A DNA stretch of 64,000 nucleotides from Sphingomonas colocasiae (GTDB lineage Bacteria > Pseudomonadota > Alphaproteobacteria > Sphingomonadales > Sphingomonadaceae): positions 62,001 to 126,000 of the forward strand of contig NZ_JAINVV010000010.1 in NCBI RefSeq assembly GCF_019880585.1, written 5' to 3'. The number at the start of each line of letters is the position of its first letter. Position 1 is the stretch's first letter. A model generated the notes under the pieces. The model ran no database searches. It had not been told where the DNA came from and saw only the letters and a program-made list of their open reading frames with translations. Both the position numbers and the translations under genes were made by a program. Positions 35,827 to 45,115 of this stretch are shown piece by piece.

Positions 35827-38325
35827 ATGCGCTTCAACCCGCTCGCCGCGGATGCGCGCTGGCAACAGGTCTGGGACGAACGGCAGACCTTCCGCGCCGA
35901 CGACGCTTCGCCGAAACCGAAATCCTATGTGCTCGAGATGTTCCCCTATCCGTCGGGGCGCATCCATATGGGCCATGTCCGCAACTATACGATGGGCGAC
36001 GTGCTTGCGCGTTTCCGGCGGATGCGTGGCATGGAAGTGCTCCATCCGATGGGCTGGGACGCCTTCGGCATGCCCGCCGAAAATGCCGCGATGGAGCGCA
36101 AGGTTCATCCGGGCAGCTGGACGCGCGCCAATATCGAGGCGATGAAGGCGCAGCTCAAGCGGCTGGGCTTCGCGCTCGACTGGAGCCGCGAGCTGGCGAC
36201 CTGCGAGCCCGATTATTACGGGCATGAACAGTCGCTGTTCATCGATCTGTACGAGGCGGGCCTCGTCTATCGCAAGGAATCGGCGGTCAACTGGGATCCG
36301 GTCGACCAGACCGTGCTTGCCAACGAACAGGTGATCGACGGCAAGGGCTGGCGCTCGGGCGCGCTCGTCGAGAAGCGCAAGCTCAGCCAGTGGTTCCTGA
36401 AGATCACCGACTTCGCGGACGACCTGCTCGCCGGGCTCGGCACGCTCGATCAATGGCCCGACAAGGTCCGGCTGATGCAGGAGAACTGGATCGGCAAGAG
36501 CCGCGGCATGCGGATCACCTTCCATTTCGTCGGCCGGCCCGGCGGCTTCGAGGTGTTCTCGACGCGGCCGGACACGATCTACGGCGCCAGCTTCACCGCG
36601 ATCGCCGCCGATCATCCGATCGCGCAGGAATTGGCGACGCACAGCCCGCAGCTCCAGGCGTTCATCGAGGAGTGCAAGCGCACCGGCACCGCCGCCGCCG
36701 ATATCGAGACCGCCGAGAAAAAGGGCTTCGACACCGGCCTGCGCGTCACGCATCCGCTCGATCCGAACCTGCACCTGCCGCTCTACGTCGCGAATTTCGT
36801 GCTGATGGAATATGGCACGGGCGCCGTGATGGGCGTGCCGGCGCACGACCAGCGCGATCTAGATTTCGCGCGGAAATATGATCTGCCCGTCGTCCGCGTC
36901 GTCGCGCCCGATGGCGATCATGGCGAGATCGGCACAGAGGCTTATACCGGCCCCGGCCGTCTGGTGAATTCGCACTTCCTGAACGGCATGGAGGTGGAAG
37001 AGGCCAAGGCCGCGGTGATCGCTCGCGCGCAGCACGAGCATTGGGGCAAGGGCACCACGGTGTGGCGGCTGCGCGACTGGGGCGTTTCGCGCCAGCGCTA
37101 TTGGGGCACCCCGATCCCCTTCATCCATTGCGAAGGCTGCGGCGTGGTGCCGGTGCCCAAGAGCCAGCTTCCGGTGACCTTGCCCGATGATGTCAGCTTC
37201 GACATTCCGGGCAATCCGCTCGACCGGCATCCGACCTGGAAGCATGTCGATTGCCCGAAATGCGGCAAGCCGGCCCGGCGCGAGACCGACACGCTCGACA
37301 CGTTCGTCGATTCGAGCTGGTATTTCATCCGCTTCGCCAGCCAGCCCGGCGACCGGCCGTTCGACCGCGCGACGGCGGAAAGCTGGCTGCCTGTCGGCCA
37401 GTATATCGGCGGGGTCGAGCATGCGATCCTGCACCTTCTCTATGCGCGCTTCTGGACGCGCGCGCTCCAGCGCGTCGGCCTGATCGACGTGAAGGAGCCG
37501 TTCACCGGTCTGTTCACGCAGGGCATGGTGACGCACGAGACCTACAAGGCGCCCGATGGCCGCTGGCTTGCGCCCGACGAGGTGGAGAAGCGCGACGGCC
37601 GTCTGGTCATCGTTGAGACGGGCGAGGCGGCGACGCCCGGCCGTGTCGAGAAGATGTCCAAATCGAAGCGCAACACCGTCGATCCCGGCCCGATCGTCGA
37701 TCAATATGGCGCCGATGCGGTGCGCTGGTTCATGCTGTCGGACAGCCCGCCCGAGCGCGACCTGCCGTGGAGCGAGTCGGGCATCGAGGGTGCCTGGCGC
37801 TTCGTGAACCGGCTGTGGCGCCAGATCGACGGCATCGAGGATGCCGAGGGCGAGGATCGCGAACTCGATCGCAAGCTGCACAAGACGATCGCCGGCGTCG
37901 CCGAAGACGTGGAATCGCTCGGCTTCAACAAGGCTGTCGCCAAGCTTTACGAGCTGACTGGCGCGATCGAGAAGGCGAAGCCCTCGGCATCGCGTGCGAA
38001 CGCGATCCGCACCATCGTGCGGCTCGTCGCCCCGATGGTGCCGCATCTGGCGGAAGAAGGCTGGGCGAAGCTGGGGCAGGACGGGCTGGTGGCCGATGCC
38101 GCCTGGCCCGATGTCGATCCCGCATTGCTCGTCGATGACGAAGTGACCATCGCCGTCCAGATCAACGGCAAGCTGCGCGACACGCTGACCGTCGCCAAGG
38201 GCACCGATCGCGCGACGCTGGAAACGCTCGCGCTCGCGGCACCCAATGTGGTCCGCCAGCTCGATGGTGCGGTGCCGAAAAAGGTGATCGTCGTGCCCGA
38301 CCGGCTGGTCAATCTCGTCGCATGA
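35827..38325 (+). CDS. leuS: Leucyl-tRNA synthetase
   Basis: An 832-residue class I synthetase. The HIGH motif is HMGH in [15 protein letters not shown] near residues 43-57, and [12 protein letters not shown] is near 609. Between them lies the CP1 editing domain (about 220-415) with the [13 protein letters not shown] and [15 protein letters not shown] elements, so proofreading of mischarged tRNA-Leu is expected. A zinc-binding pair occurs at CEGCG and CPKCG. Full length. The last four bases overlap the start of lptE. Confidence 0.97.
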   Translation: MRFNPLAADARWQQVWDERQTFRADDASPKPKSYVLEMFPYPSGRIHMGHVRNYTMGDVLARFRRMRGMEVLHPMGWDAFGMPAENAAMERKVHPGSWTRANIEAMKAQLKRLGFALDWSRELATCEPDYYGHEQSLFIDLYEAGLVYRKESAVNWDPVDQTVLANEQVIDGKGWRSGALVEKRKLSQWFLKITDFADDLLAGLGTLDQWPDKVRLMQENWIGKSRGMRITFHFVGRPGGFEVFSTRPDTIYGASFTAIAADHPIAQELATHSPQLQAFIEECKRTGTAAADIETAEKKGFDTGLRVTHPLDPNLHLPLYVANFVLMEYGTGAVMGVPAHDQRDLDFARKYDLPVVRVVAPDGDHGEIGTEAYTGPGRLVNSHFLNGMEVEEAKAAVIARAQHEHWGKGTTVWRLRDWGVSRQRYWGTPIPFIHCEGCGVVPVPKSQLPVTLPDDVSFDIPGNPLDRHPTWKHVDCPKCGKPARRETDTLDTFVDSSWYFIRFASQPGDRPFDRATAESWLPVGQYIGGVEHAILHLLYARFWTRALQRVGLIDVKEPFTGLFTQGMVTHETYKAPDGRWLAPDEVEKRDGRLVIVETGEAATPGRVEKMSKSKRNTVDPGPIVDQYGADAVRWFMLSDSPPERDLPWSESGIEGAWRFVNRLWRQIDGIEDAEGEDRELDRKLHKTIAGVAEDVESLGFNKAVAKLYELTGAIEKAKPSASRANAIRTIVRLVAPMVPHLAEEGWAKLGQDGLVADAAWPDVDPALLVDDEVTIAVQINGKLRDTLTVAKGTDRATLETLALAAPNVVRQLDGAVPKKVIVVPDRLVNLVA

Positions 38326-38855
38326 GACGCGCGCGCGCCTCGCTGCTGATCGGGCCGCTGCTGCTGGCCTCGCTCACGCTGGCGGGCTGCGGATTGAGGC
38401 CGCTTTATTCGAGCGGCTCGCGCGGCGCGGTGGCGCAGGCACTTGGCGGGGTCGAGGTCGCGCCGATCGAAGGCAAGGCGGGCTGGCTGGTCCGCAACGC
38501 GCTCGTCGATCGGCTGGCCGCGATGCCGAAGGGCGCGCCCACTTATCGGCTGAAGATCGAACTCGACGACCAGATCACCGGCTTCGGCATCCGCGCCGAC
38601 GATTCGGTGACGCGTGAGCGGCGGACGTTGCGGGCGCGCTATCAACTGGTTGAAGCTGGGCGGGGCACCGTCGTGCTCGACGCGACGGCGGGGTCGGACG
38701 CCGGCATCGACATCGTCAGTTCGGAATATGCGACGATCGCGGCGGAGAATACCGCGCTCGAAAACCTGTCGCAGGTGATCGCCGATCAGATCGTCGCCCG
38801 GCTCGCGCTCTATGCGCGGCGCACCGGCGAGGCGTCGCCCCCACAGCAGCCGTGA
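38322..38855 (+). CDS. lptE: LPS-assembly lipoprotein LptE
   Basis: A 177-residue outer-membrane lipoprotein that plugs LptD in lipopolysaccharide export. The lipobox is LTLAGC (Cys23), followed at once by GLRPLYSS, the classic LptE opening, and later [20 protein letters not shown]. It starts within the leuS stop (ATGA) and ends overlapping the GTG of holA, giving the conserved order leuS-lptE-holA. Sequence similarity within the family is low, but the opening and position are convincing. Confidence 0.92.
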   Translation: MRRARASLLIGPLLLASLTLAGCGLRPLYSSGSRGAVAQALGGVEVAPIEGKAGWLVRNALVDRLAAMPKGAPTYRLKIELDDQITGFGIRADDSVTRERRTLRARYQLVEAGRGTVVLDATAGSDAGIDIVSSEYATIAAENTALENLSQVIADQIVARLALYARRTGEASPPQQP

Positions 38856-39883
38856 AGGCCAATAAGGGCCAGATCGAACGGGCGCTCGACGCGCCGCCCG
38901 CCGATATCCGACTGTTCCTGCTCCACGGTCCGGACGAGGCGGGCTCGCGTGCGCTGGCGGAACGGATCGAACGCGCCATGGGGCCGGAGGCCGAGCGCAT
39001 CGATCTCGATTCGGCGGCGCTGAAGGGCGATCCCGCGCGGCTGGCGGACGAGGCCGCTTCGATTTCCCTGTTCGGCGGGGCGCGGCACATCCGCGTCGCT
39101 ATCGCCAATGCCGATGATTGCGTGCCGGCGGTCGACGCGCTGCTCACCGCCGCCGTCGCCGGCAATCCCGTGGTCGCCATCGCCGGCGCACTCAAGGGCA
39201 CGAGCGCGCTGCTCAAGCGCGCGCTGGCCGAACCAGCGATCATGGCGTTCGCCAGCTACGCGCCGGAAGGGCAGGATGCCGATCGGCTGGCCCAGGCGAT
39301 GGCGCGCGATGCCGGATTGCGGCTCGCCTCGGCCGAAGTGGCGCGGCGGCTGGCCGGCGCCGCCAATAACGACCGCGCGGTGCTGGCGCGCGAGATCGAG
39401 AAGCTGGCCATCTATCTCGATGCGGCGCCCGATCGCCCCGCCGATCTCGATCATGCCGCGCTCGACGCGCTGTCGGCCGATGCCGACGAGGGCGACATGT
39501 CGCGTCTGGTCGATGCGGTGATGGGCGGTGATCCGGGGGCGGCGGCGGCGGAAATGGCGCGGCTCGGCAGCGTCGGCATCGAAGGGATTCCGCTGATCCG
39601 CGCGGTGATGAAACGCGCGCAGCTGCTTTGCCAGCTTCGCGCCGATGTCGAACAGGGCAACAGCGTCGATTCGGTGATGGCGGCGGCGGGCAAGGCGATC
39701 TTCTGGAAGGAGAAGGCGTCGATCCAGCGTCAGCTTCAGCGTTGGAACATCGATCGCCTCGCCACCGCGCAATCGCGGCTGCTGGATGCGGAGCGCGCCA
39801 TGAAATCCTCGGGAACATTGGGCGTCGCCGCCGTCGAAGCGGAGTTCGTCGCGATCAGCCGCGCCGCGCAACGCGCGCGCTGA
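38852..39883 (+). CDS. holA: DNA polymerase III delta subunit
   Basis: A 343-residue clamp-loader subunit. Family marks are LFLLHGPDEAGSRALAERI near the N-terminus, the AAA+-like core without functional Walker motifs, and the helical C-terminal collar (EKASIQRQLQRWNIDRLATA and LLDAERAMKSSG). It opens the beta sliding clamp as part of the tau/delta/delta-prime complex. The start is a GTG that overlaps the lptE stop (GTGA). The following 276 bases to the next gene contain no feature I recognise. Confidence 0.93.
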   Translation: MKANKGQIERALDAPPADIRLFLLHGPDEAGSRALAERIERAMGPEAERIDLDSAALKGDPARLADEAASISLFGGARHIRVAIANADDCVPAVDALLTAAVAGNPVVAIAGALKGTSALLKRALAEPAIMAFASYAPEGQDADRLAQAMARDAGLRLASAEVARRLAGAANNDRAVLAREIEKLAIYLDAAPDRPADLDHAALDALSADADEGDMSRLVDAVMGGDPGAAAAEMARLGSVGIEGIPLIRAVMKRAQLLCQLRADVEQGNSVDSVMAAAGKAIFWKEKASIQRQLQRWNIDRLATAQSRLLDAERAMKSSGTLGVAAVEAEFVAISRAAQRAR

Positions 39884-40159
39884 CGTGTTCGGAGAGGTCC
39901 CGGGCGGCTTCGTTGTGTTTCCTGGCAATCCCGGGATCGGCTGGCGCATCGTGCGGAAAATGAGAACCGGGTTCCCTGGAAAACGATGTGACAACAAATA
40001 GCCGGGGCGAGGAAACTCGGCCGGGGCCATCAACTGCGCCATCAAATTGCTGACGCTTCAGATTGTACCCGAACCGACCAGGCTTGCCGGGAAAATCGCT
40101 TGAGGGTGAGGGCTTTCCGCCCCATCCTCTTCGCAAAGATCGCATCAGGGGATCCCTAT

Positions 40160-41548
40160 ATGTTCAAGACTTTCGCCGGCTTCGTCTCGCTTGCCGCACT
40201 CGCTGCCCCGGCCATGGCGCAGGATAAGCCCTATCAGCGCCAGGCAAGGGATATCTACGAAAAGCTGATCTCCTACCGTACCGCCAAGGATCATGGTCAG
40301 GTTCCGGCGATGGCCGCCTATATCGCCGACACGCTGAAGGCAGGCGGAGTTCCGGCCGAGGACATCGTGATCGTCCCGCACAAGGAGACCGCGGCCCTGC
40401 TGGTGCGTGTACCCGGCCGCGACCGATCGACGCGCAAGATCATGTTCTCCGCCCATATGGATGTGGTCGATGCCCGGCCCGAGGATTGGGAGCGCAGCCC
40501 GTTCAAGCTGATCGAGGAAAATGGCTATTTCTTCGGCCGTGGTACCGGTGACAACAAGCAGGGCGTTGCCGCGCTCGTCTCCACCATCCTGCGTCTGAAG
40601 GCGGACAAGGTCGTGCCCGGCCGCGCGCTCGTCTTCGCCTTTGTCGGCGATGAGGAGACCGGCATGGAGACGACCCGCCTGATCGCCGATCATGAATGGG
40701 TGAAGGGCACCGAATATGTGATCAACACCGATGCCGGGGGTGGCACGCTCGACGAGCAGGGCAAACCGACTTCCTATGGCGTCCAGGGCGCCGAGAAGAC
40801 CTATGCGACATATACGCTGACCCTCCGCAACCCCGGTGGCCACAGCAGCCGGCCGCGTAACGACAATGCGATCTACGAGATGGCCGATGTCCTGAACGGC
40901 ATCCGGGGGCTGAAATTCCCCGCTCAGGCCAATGAGCTGACGCGCGCCACGCTACGCCTCGCAGCCAAGTCCGCGCCCGGCGAAAAGGGGATGATGATGT
41001 CCCGCTTCGCCGAGAATCCGAAGGATACCGAAGCCGCCGCTTATCTGATGGCCGATCCCAGCGTCGCCTATGAGATCAGCACCACATGCGTCGCGACCAT
41101 GGTGGATGCCGGACATGCTGAAAATGCGTTGCCGCAACGCGCGAAGGCGACCGTCAATTGCCGCATCTATCCGGGTGAGACGATCGAAGGCGTCAAGGCG
41201 CGCCTGGCGGAGGCGGCCGGCAACACCGCCGTGGCAATCGAAGTGATCGGCAATCCGGTCGTCAGCCCGGTTTCCGATCCGCGACCCGATGTCATGGCCG
41301 CGATCACCAAATCGATCCATGCCCGTTATCCCGGCATTCCGATTACGCCGTATCTGGAGGCGGGCGGCACCGACGGCATGATCTATCGCACCAAGGGCAT
41401 GCCGACTTTCGCGAGTTCGGGCGTGTTCATGAAGCCCAGCGACGTCTTCTTCCACGGCCTCAACGAACGGCTGCCGGTAAAGGCCTTTTACGAAGCGATC
41501 GACCATGTCCATGATCTGGCCGTGGGTCTGAGCGGTACCCGAAAATAG
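40160..41548 (+). CDS. Secreted M20-family zinc peptidase
   Basis: A 462-residue metallopeptidase with a signal peptide (FAGFVSLAALAAPAMA, cut near residue 20). The two-zinc site is visible: His and Asp in FSAHMDVVDA, Asp in GRGTGDNKQG, the Glu pair in VGDEETGMET, Asp in NTDAGGG and the late His in VFFHGLNER. GGHSSRP marks the dimerisation lid. It should act in the periplasm on peptides or acyl amino acids. It is the last ordinary gene before the junction region with the tRNA fragment. Confidence 0.92.
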   Translation: MFKTFAGFVSLAALAAPAMAQDKPYQRQARDIYEKLISYRTAKDHGQVPAMAAYIADTLKAGGVPAEDIVIVPHKETAALLVRVPGRDRSTRKIMFSAHMDVVDARPEDWERSPFKLIEENGYFFGRGTGDNKQGVAALVSTILRLKADKVVPGRALVFAFVGDEETGMETTRLIADHEWVKGTEYVINTDAGGGTLDEQGKPTSYGVQGAEKTYATYTLTLRNPGGHSSRPRNDNAIYEMADVLNGIRGLKFPAQANELTRATLRLAAKSAPGEKGMMMSRFAENPKDTEAAAYLMADPSVAYEISTTCVATMVDAGHAENALPQRAKATVNCRIYPGETIEGVKARLAEAAGNTAVAIEVIGNPVVSPVSDPRPDVMAAITKSIHARYPGIPITPYLEAGGTDGMIYRTKGMPTFASSGVFMKPSDVFFHGLNERLPVKAFYEAIDHVHDLAVGLSGTRK

Positions 41549-41670
41549 GGGCGCGGCATGCGGCCCCGGATGTCGCGCGGATTGTTCGCGAAGGTTCGGT
41601 CTCGATTTCTGTCCGTACCGCCGTGCCGGATGGCCGCCGCCGTCAGCCGGACAGCAGGTGCCTGACCGTC

Positions 41671-41701
41671 AAACCCGGCCTGGCTGCGGCCGGCCGGGTT
41701 T
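41671..41701. terminator. Bidirectional hairpin terminator between peptidase gene and tRNA-Gln remnant
   Basis: AAACCCGGCC (41671-41680) pairs exactly with GGCCGGGTTT (41692-41701). With A and T runs at the two ends it works in both directions. On the minus strand it lies 63 bases beyond the tRNA-Gln remnant, as expected for that gene's original terminator. Confidence 0.75.
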
Positions 41702-41763
41702 ATCCGGATATCCGTCAGGATTGGTCGCAATACTGCGCTGGAACCGAATCCCACGGACTCGGT

Positions 41764-41838
41764 TGGCTGGGGCGGCAGGATTCGAACCTGCGAATGCCGG
41801 TACCAAAAACCAGCATGTCACCATTTGACGACGTCTCA
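41764..41838 (-). pseudogene. Degenerate tRNA-Gln(TTG); possible attachment-site remnant
   Basis: The minus strand reads as tRNA-Gln: anticodon loop TTTTTGGTA with anticodon TTG, T arm GCAGGTTCGAATCCTGC and 3' end CGCCCCAGCCA all perfect, including an encoded CCA. The 5' part has decayed: the acceptor strand TGAGACG gives two A-C mismatches with CGCCCCA, and the D stem no longer pairs fully (GTC against CAT). The total length of 75 is right. A conserved 3' part with a decayed 5' part is what remains after an element integrates at a tRNA end. An alternative is an ordinary decayed tRNA copy. Confidence 0.7.
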
Positions 41839-42111
41839 ACCTTCCCGAGACCCGCAGAAATCTGCGGATTTTCCAACCTTAGCAAATGCAGAATCCGGCT
41901 GAAAGAAAAATCCTGACAGAAATCCTGACAGAATCGAGCAGATCTAAGCAGCGGTCGTTGGGCCGCCAGAGTTGGTGAATCAGATGCCGTCATGGAGCTG
42001 TCAGTCTTGCGCGACCCGCTCTCCAGCTGATGGTCCCCCGGTCTTTGAAGCTGGCGGCCTAGCTCGCCAAGATTTGCCACTGGGCGCCTGTCGGACCGGC
42101 AGGCCGGCCTT

Positions 42112-42243
42112 TCAGGCAGCGATGTTCCGCCAACCCGCGAGTACGGCCGAGTGGCGTTCCTTGTAGAGTTGACGGCTGACGAGGTGGCGTTCGAGGCTGA
42201 AGTGATTGCCGATACTGGCGTGGACGAAAGCGAATTTCTGCAT
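42112..42243 (-). pseudogene. C-terminal remnant of a DDE transposase (IS6-like)
   Basis: Forty-three codons ending in TGA encode FAFVHASIGNHFSLERHLV, then SRQLYKERHSAVLAGWRN, which match the conserved C-terminus of IS6-type DDE transposases (HNHFN..RHL..R..YK..R.AAL.EW). An in-frame stop lies just upstream of the first Met and no catalytic domain is present, so it is a fragment. It is oriented away from the receptor gene. No terminal inverted repeats were found. The rest of 41839-42292 has nothing else I recognise. Confidence 0.65.
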
Positions 42244-42292
42244 CCCGGCACCTCTTCAGCCCCGGAGGTATCGACGCGCCACACATGATTTC

Positions 42293-42328
42293 GTTTCATA
42301 ATTGACACGGTGTATCACTGATGGCACA
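42293..42328. promoter_or_regulatory. Shared 36-bp block, copy 1, upstream of the TonB-dependent receptor
   Basis: GTTTCATAATTGACACG followed by a variable middle and TGGCAC. TGACAC (42303-42308) and TGGCAC (42322-42327) start 19 bases apart. The block matches 59335-59370 at about 26 of 36 positions with identical repeat spacing. It may combine a -35 element (TTGACA) with an operator for the locus regulator. Confidence 0.6.
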
Positions 42329-42363
42329 TGCGCTTCACGGTCAACGAACCGCTGGAGGGGATG

Positions 42364-45096
42364 ATGGGTAATCACGGGGTTCTGTCTCAGTTGCGTGCTG
42401 CCATGGTTGGAACGGCAGGCTGGTCGGCGATCGCCGCCGCCGCCCTTTGGACGCCGACGGCATCCGCGCAGGCGGATACGAGCGCGGACGTCAGCCAGGA
42501 GGAACCGGAGGTGGTCGTCACCGGGTACGCCGCATCCATCGCGCGTGCACTCGCCAACAAGCGTTCGGCGGATGTGGTGAGCGACGGCATCGCCGCGGAG
42601 GACATCGGCAAATATCCAGAGCAGAACATTGCCGAGTCGCTTCAGCGCGTGACTGGTGTCCAGATCACCCGCACCTTGGGCGAGGGCCAGTTCCTGAGCG
42701 TGCGCGGCCTCGATCCGAAATTCACCAATACGCTCTATAACGGCCGGCAGATGCCGAGCGCTTCAGGAACCCGCGCGTTCGATTTCCAGGTGCTCACCTC
42801 GAACTTCGCGAGCCGTGTCGACGTCTACAAGTCACCGAGCGCCGACCTTATCGAGAGTGGCCTCGCGGCGACCGTCAACATGCAATCGATCGATCCGCTC
42901 TCCGTCGGCAGCCGCAAGATCGTGGTCAGCGCCGAGGGTAATTATGACCAGCAGCTCGATGGCGGCGTCGATCCCCACATCGCCGCGCTCTACAGCGATA
43001 CCTTCCTCGACGGGAAGCTGGGCATCAGCGTTGCGCTCGACTGGAATGATCGTGCGTTCAACAGCCAGAACTTCAGCACCGACGGCGTCGTGCCGGACGG
43101 CACCTATGCTGGCCCCGGCACGCAATATCGCGTGTTCGGCATCCATCAGAACGATCTGGTCGGCAGCAATCGCCGCCGCAGCGCGACCGGCGCGATCCAG
43201 TTCAGGCCAACCGACAATTTCGAGATCAAGCTCGACACGATCTATTCCCGGCTCTCGCAGAAATACGACATGAGCCAAGGCAATAACTGGTACACCGGCG
43301 CCGGCGCTCTCGGTCCGTCGCCGACCAGCACATCGACGGTTGACGAGAATGGCGTGCAGACCGCCTGGCGCGGCACCAACGTCTTCGCCTGGGTCCAGGC
43401 GAACCGCTATTCGTTCTTGCAGGAAACCCACTCGACCGCGCTGTCGACCAAGCTCACGCTCGGCAACTGGGCGATCTCCGGCGAAGCCTCTTATGGCCGC
43501 GCCAAGGAGGAGGCGACGCAGACCTTCGTGTCCTGGGCCACGCGCTCGCCCGGCGCGAGCCTCTATTATGACGCCAATGTCGATCCGGGCGGCCCGCTCA
43601 GCTTCGGTTTCTACAACGGCTTCAATCCGCTCGATCCGTCGAGCTACTATTTCTTCGGCGTCCAGGGCCCCTACAAGGAGCCGACCACCGACGAGATCTG
43701 GAACGGCAAGATCGACGTCGCCCGCAATTTCGAGCGCGGCTGGCTGCGCGCGGTCAAGTTCGGCGTGAACATTCAGGAGCGGACGCTCGCGACCACGCCC
43801 AACAACATGACCAACTCGGCGGTCGGTCTTCCGGCGGACATGACCCCGTATCTGACCGTCAACCGCAACCCGAATTATTTCGCGAGCTATGACGGACCGG
43901 CGCAGTTTCCGCGTACCTTCCTGACGGTCGATCTCGACAAGCTGTTCGCCGACTACCCGCTCGACACGCTTGTGGCGCTCAACCCGCCGCAACAGGCGCT
44001 GACGCGGACCACGAGCATCACCGAAAAGTCGCAGTCCGGCTATGTCCGTTTCGATTTCGCCAGCGGCAACGATCTGTTCAAGGCCAATCTCGGCGTACGC
44101 GCCGTGCGGACCGAACAGGCCTCCTCGGGCTATATTCCGGCCCCCGGCGCGACGCTGGTCTATGGTCTGTTCGGTGGTCCGAACTCGCTGAGCTACAGCG
44201 CGGCCGACCTGCTCTCGCAGAAGCATGACTATACCTATGTCCTGCCCTCGCTGAACGCGCGCTACCAGATCGGCAACGACCTGCTCGTCCGCTTCGCGGC
44301 GGCGCGCGTGATGCAGCGGCCGGACATGAACCTGCTCGGTCAGGCGAGCAGCCCCAATGCTTCTTCCGGTCCGCCGCCTGCCGGAACGATCTGGCGCGGC
44401 ACGCTGACCCGCGGCAATCCGAACCTGAAGCCCTATCTTTCCGATCAGCTCGATCTCTCGTTCGAATGGTATTTCGGTAACCAGAACATGCTTGGCGCCG
44501 CGGTCTTCCTCAAGGAAGTGAAGAACCTGGTGCTCACCAACTATAGCGACCAGAACGCGACCGTCGCGATGCATCCGAGCGGCGAGATCCGCGACATCAC
44601 GCTCTCGGTCGCACAGCCGGTGAACGCGGAGACCACCACGATCAAGGGGCTCGAAATCGGCTATCAGCATGCGCTGACCTTCCTGCCGGGCTTCCTGAGC
44701 AAGACCGGGATCCGGGCGAACTGGACGCATATCTGGTATGGCTCGGTGGTGCTCAATCAGGGTTCGCCCGCCGTGCCACTCACCGGCATTTCCAGCGACA
44801 CCTATAATCTGGGCGCCTATTATGACGATGGCACCTTCAGCGTGCATGCCGGCTATAATTACCGCAGCCGCTGGGTGCAGGACCCGCTGAGCTTCTTCGG
44901 GGACGGCATCTTCACCGAAGGCTATGGCCAGCTCGACCTTGCGGCCAATTACCGGATCACGCCGAACATCAGCCTCAACGCCTGGGTGATCAACGTCACC
45001 GAGTCGGCGCTGCGGCAAACCAATCGCTACGGTATCACGCGTCTCTACGAGTTGAGCGGGCGCCGTTTCACGCTCGGTGTGCGCGCCAACTTCTGA
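42364..45096 (+). CDS. TonB-dependent receptor (carbohydrate-uptake type)
   Basis: A 910-residue outer-membrane transporter. It has a signal peptide (WSAIAAAALWTPTASAQA), TonB box PEVVVTGY, and a plug domain with KYPEQNIAESLQRVTGVQI, SVRGLDPKFTNTLYNGRQMP (shortened) and DVYKSPSADLIESGLAATVN. The 22-strand barrel closes with RRFTLGVRANF and a terminal Phe. The plug wording is that of the Caulobacter/Sphingomonas receptors linked with sugar loci. The start at 42364 is chosen because GGAGG lies five bases upstream; 42361 is also possible. It leads the sugar locus and is preceded by the shared 36-bp block. Confidence 0.94.
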   Translation: MGNHGVLSQLRAAMVGTAGWSAIAAAALWTPTASAQADTSADVSQEEPEVVVTGYAASIARALANKRSADVVSDGIAAEDIGKYPEQNIAESLQRVTGVQITRTLGEGQFLSVRGLDPKFTNTLYNGRQMPSASGTRAFDFQVLTSNFASRVDVYKSPSADLIESGLAATVNMQSIDPLSVGSRKIVVSAEGNYDQQLDGGVDPHIAALYSDTFLDGKLGISVALDWNDRAFNSQNFSTDGVVPDGTYAGPGTQYRVFGIHQNDLVGSNRRRSATGAIQFRPTDNFEIKLDTIYSRLSQKYDMSQGNNWYTGAGALGPSPTSTSTVDENGVQTAWRGTNVFAWVQANRYSFLQETHSTALSTKLTLGNWAISGEASYGRAKEEATQTFVSWATRSPGASLYYDANVDPGGPLSFGFYNGFNPLDPSSYYFFGVQGPYKEPTTDEIWNGKIDVARNFERGWLRAVKFGVNIQERTLATTPNNMTNSAVGLPADMTPYLTVNRNPNYFASYDGPAQFPRTFLTVDLDKLFADYPLDTLVALNPPQQALTRTTSITEKSQSGYVRFDFASGNDLFKANLGVRAVRTEQASSGYIPAPGATLVYGLFGGPNSLSYSAADLLSQKHDYTYVLPSLNARYQIGNDLLVRFAAARVMQRPDMNLLGQASSPNASSGPPPAGTIWRGTLTRGNPNLKPYLSDQLDLSFEWYFGNQNMLGAAVFLKEVKNLVLTNYSDQNATVAMHPSGEIRDITLSVAQPVNAETTTIKGLEIGYQHALTFLPGFLSKTGIRANWTHIWYGSVVLNQGSPAVPLTGISSDTYNLGAYYDDGTFSVHAGYNYRSRWVQDPLSFFGDGIFTEGYGQLDLAANYRITPNISLNAWVINVTESALRQTNRYGITRLYELSGRRFTLGVRANF

Positions 45097-45115
45097 CGAG
45101 CGAGAGGAGAAGATC

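Noticed and set aside
41764-41838. Functional tRNA-Gln
   Set aside because: Two acceptor-stem mismatches and a broken D stem make a working tRNA unlikely; kept as a remnant.
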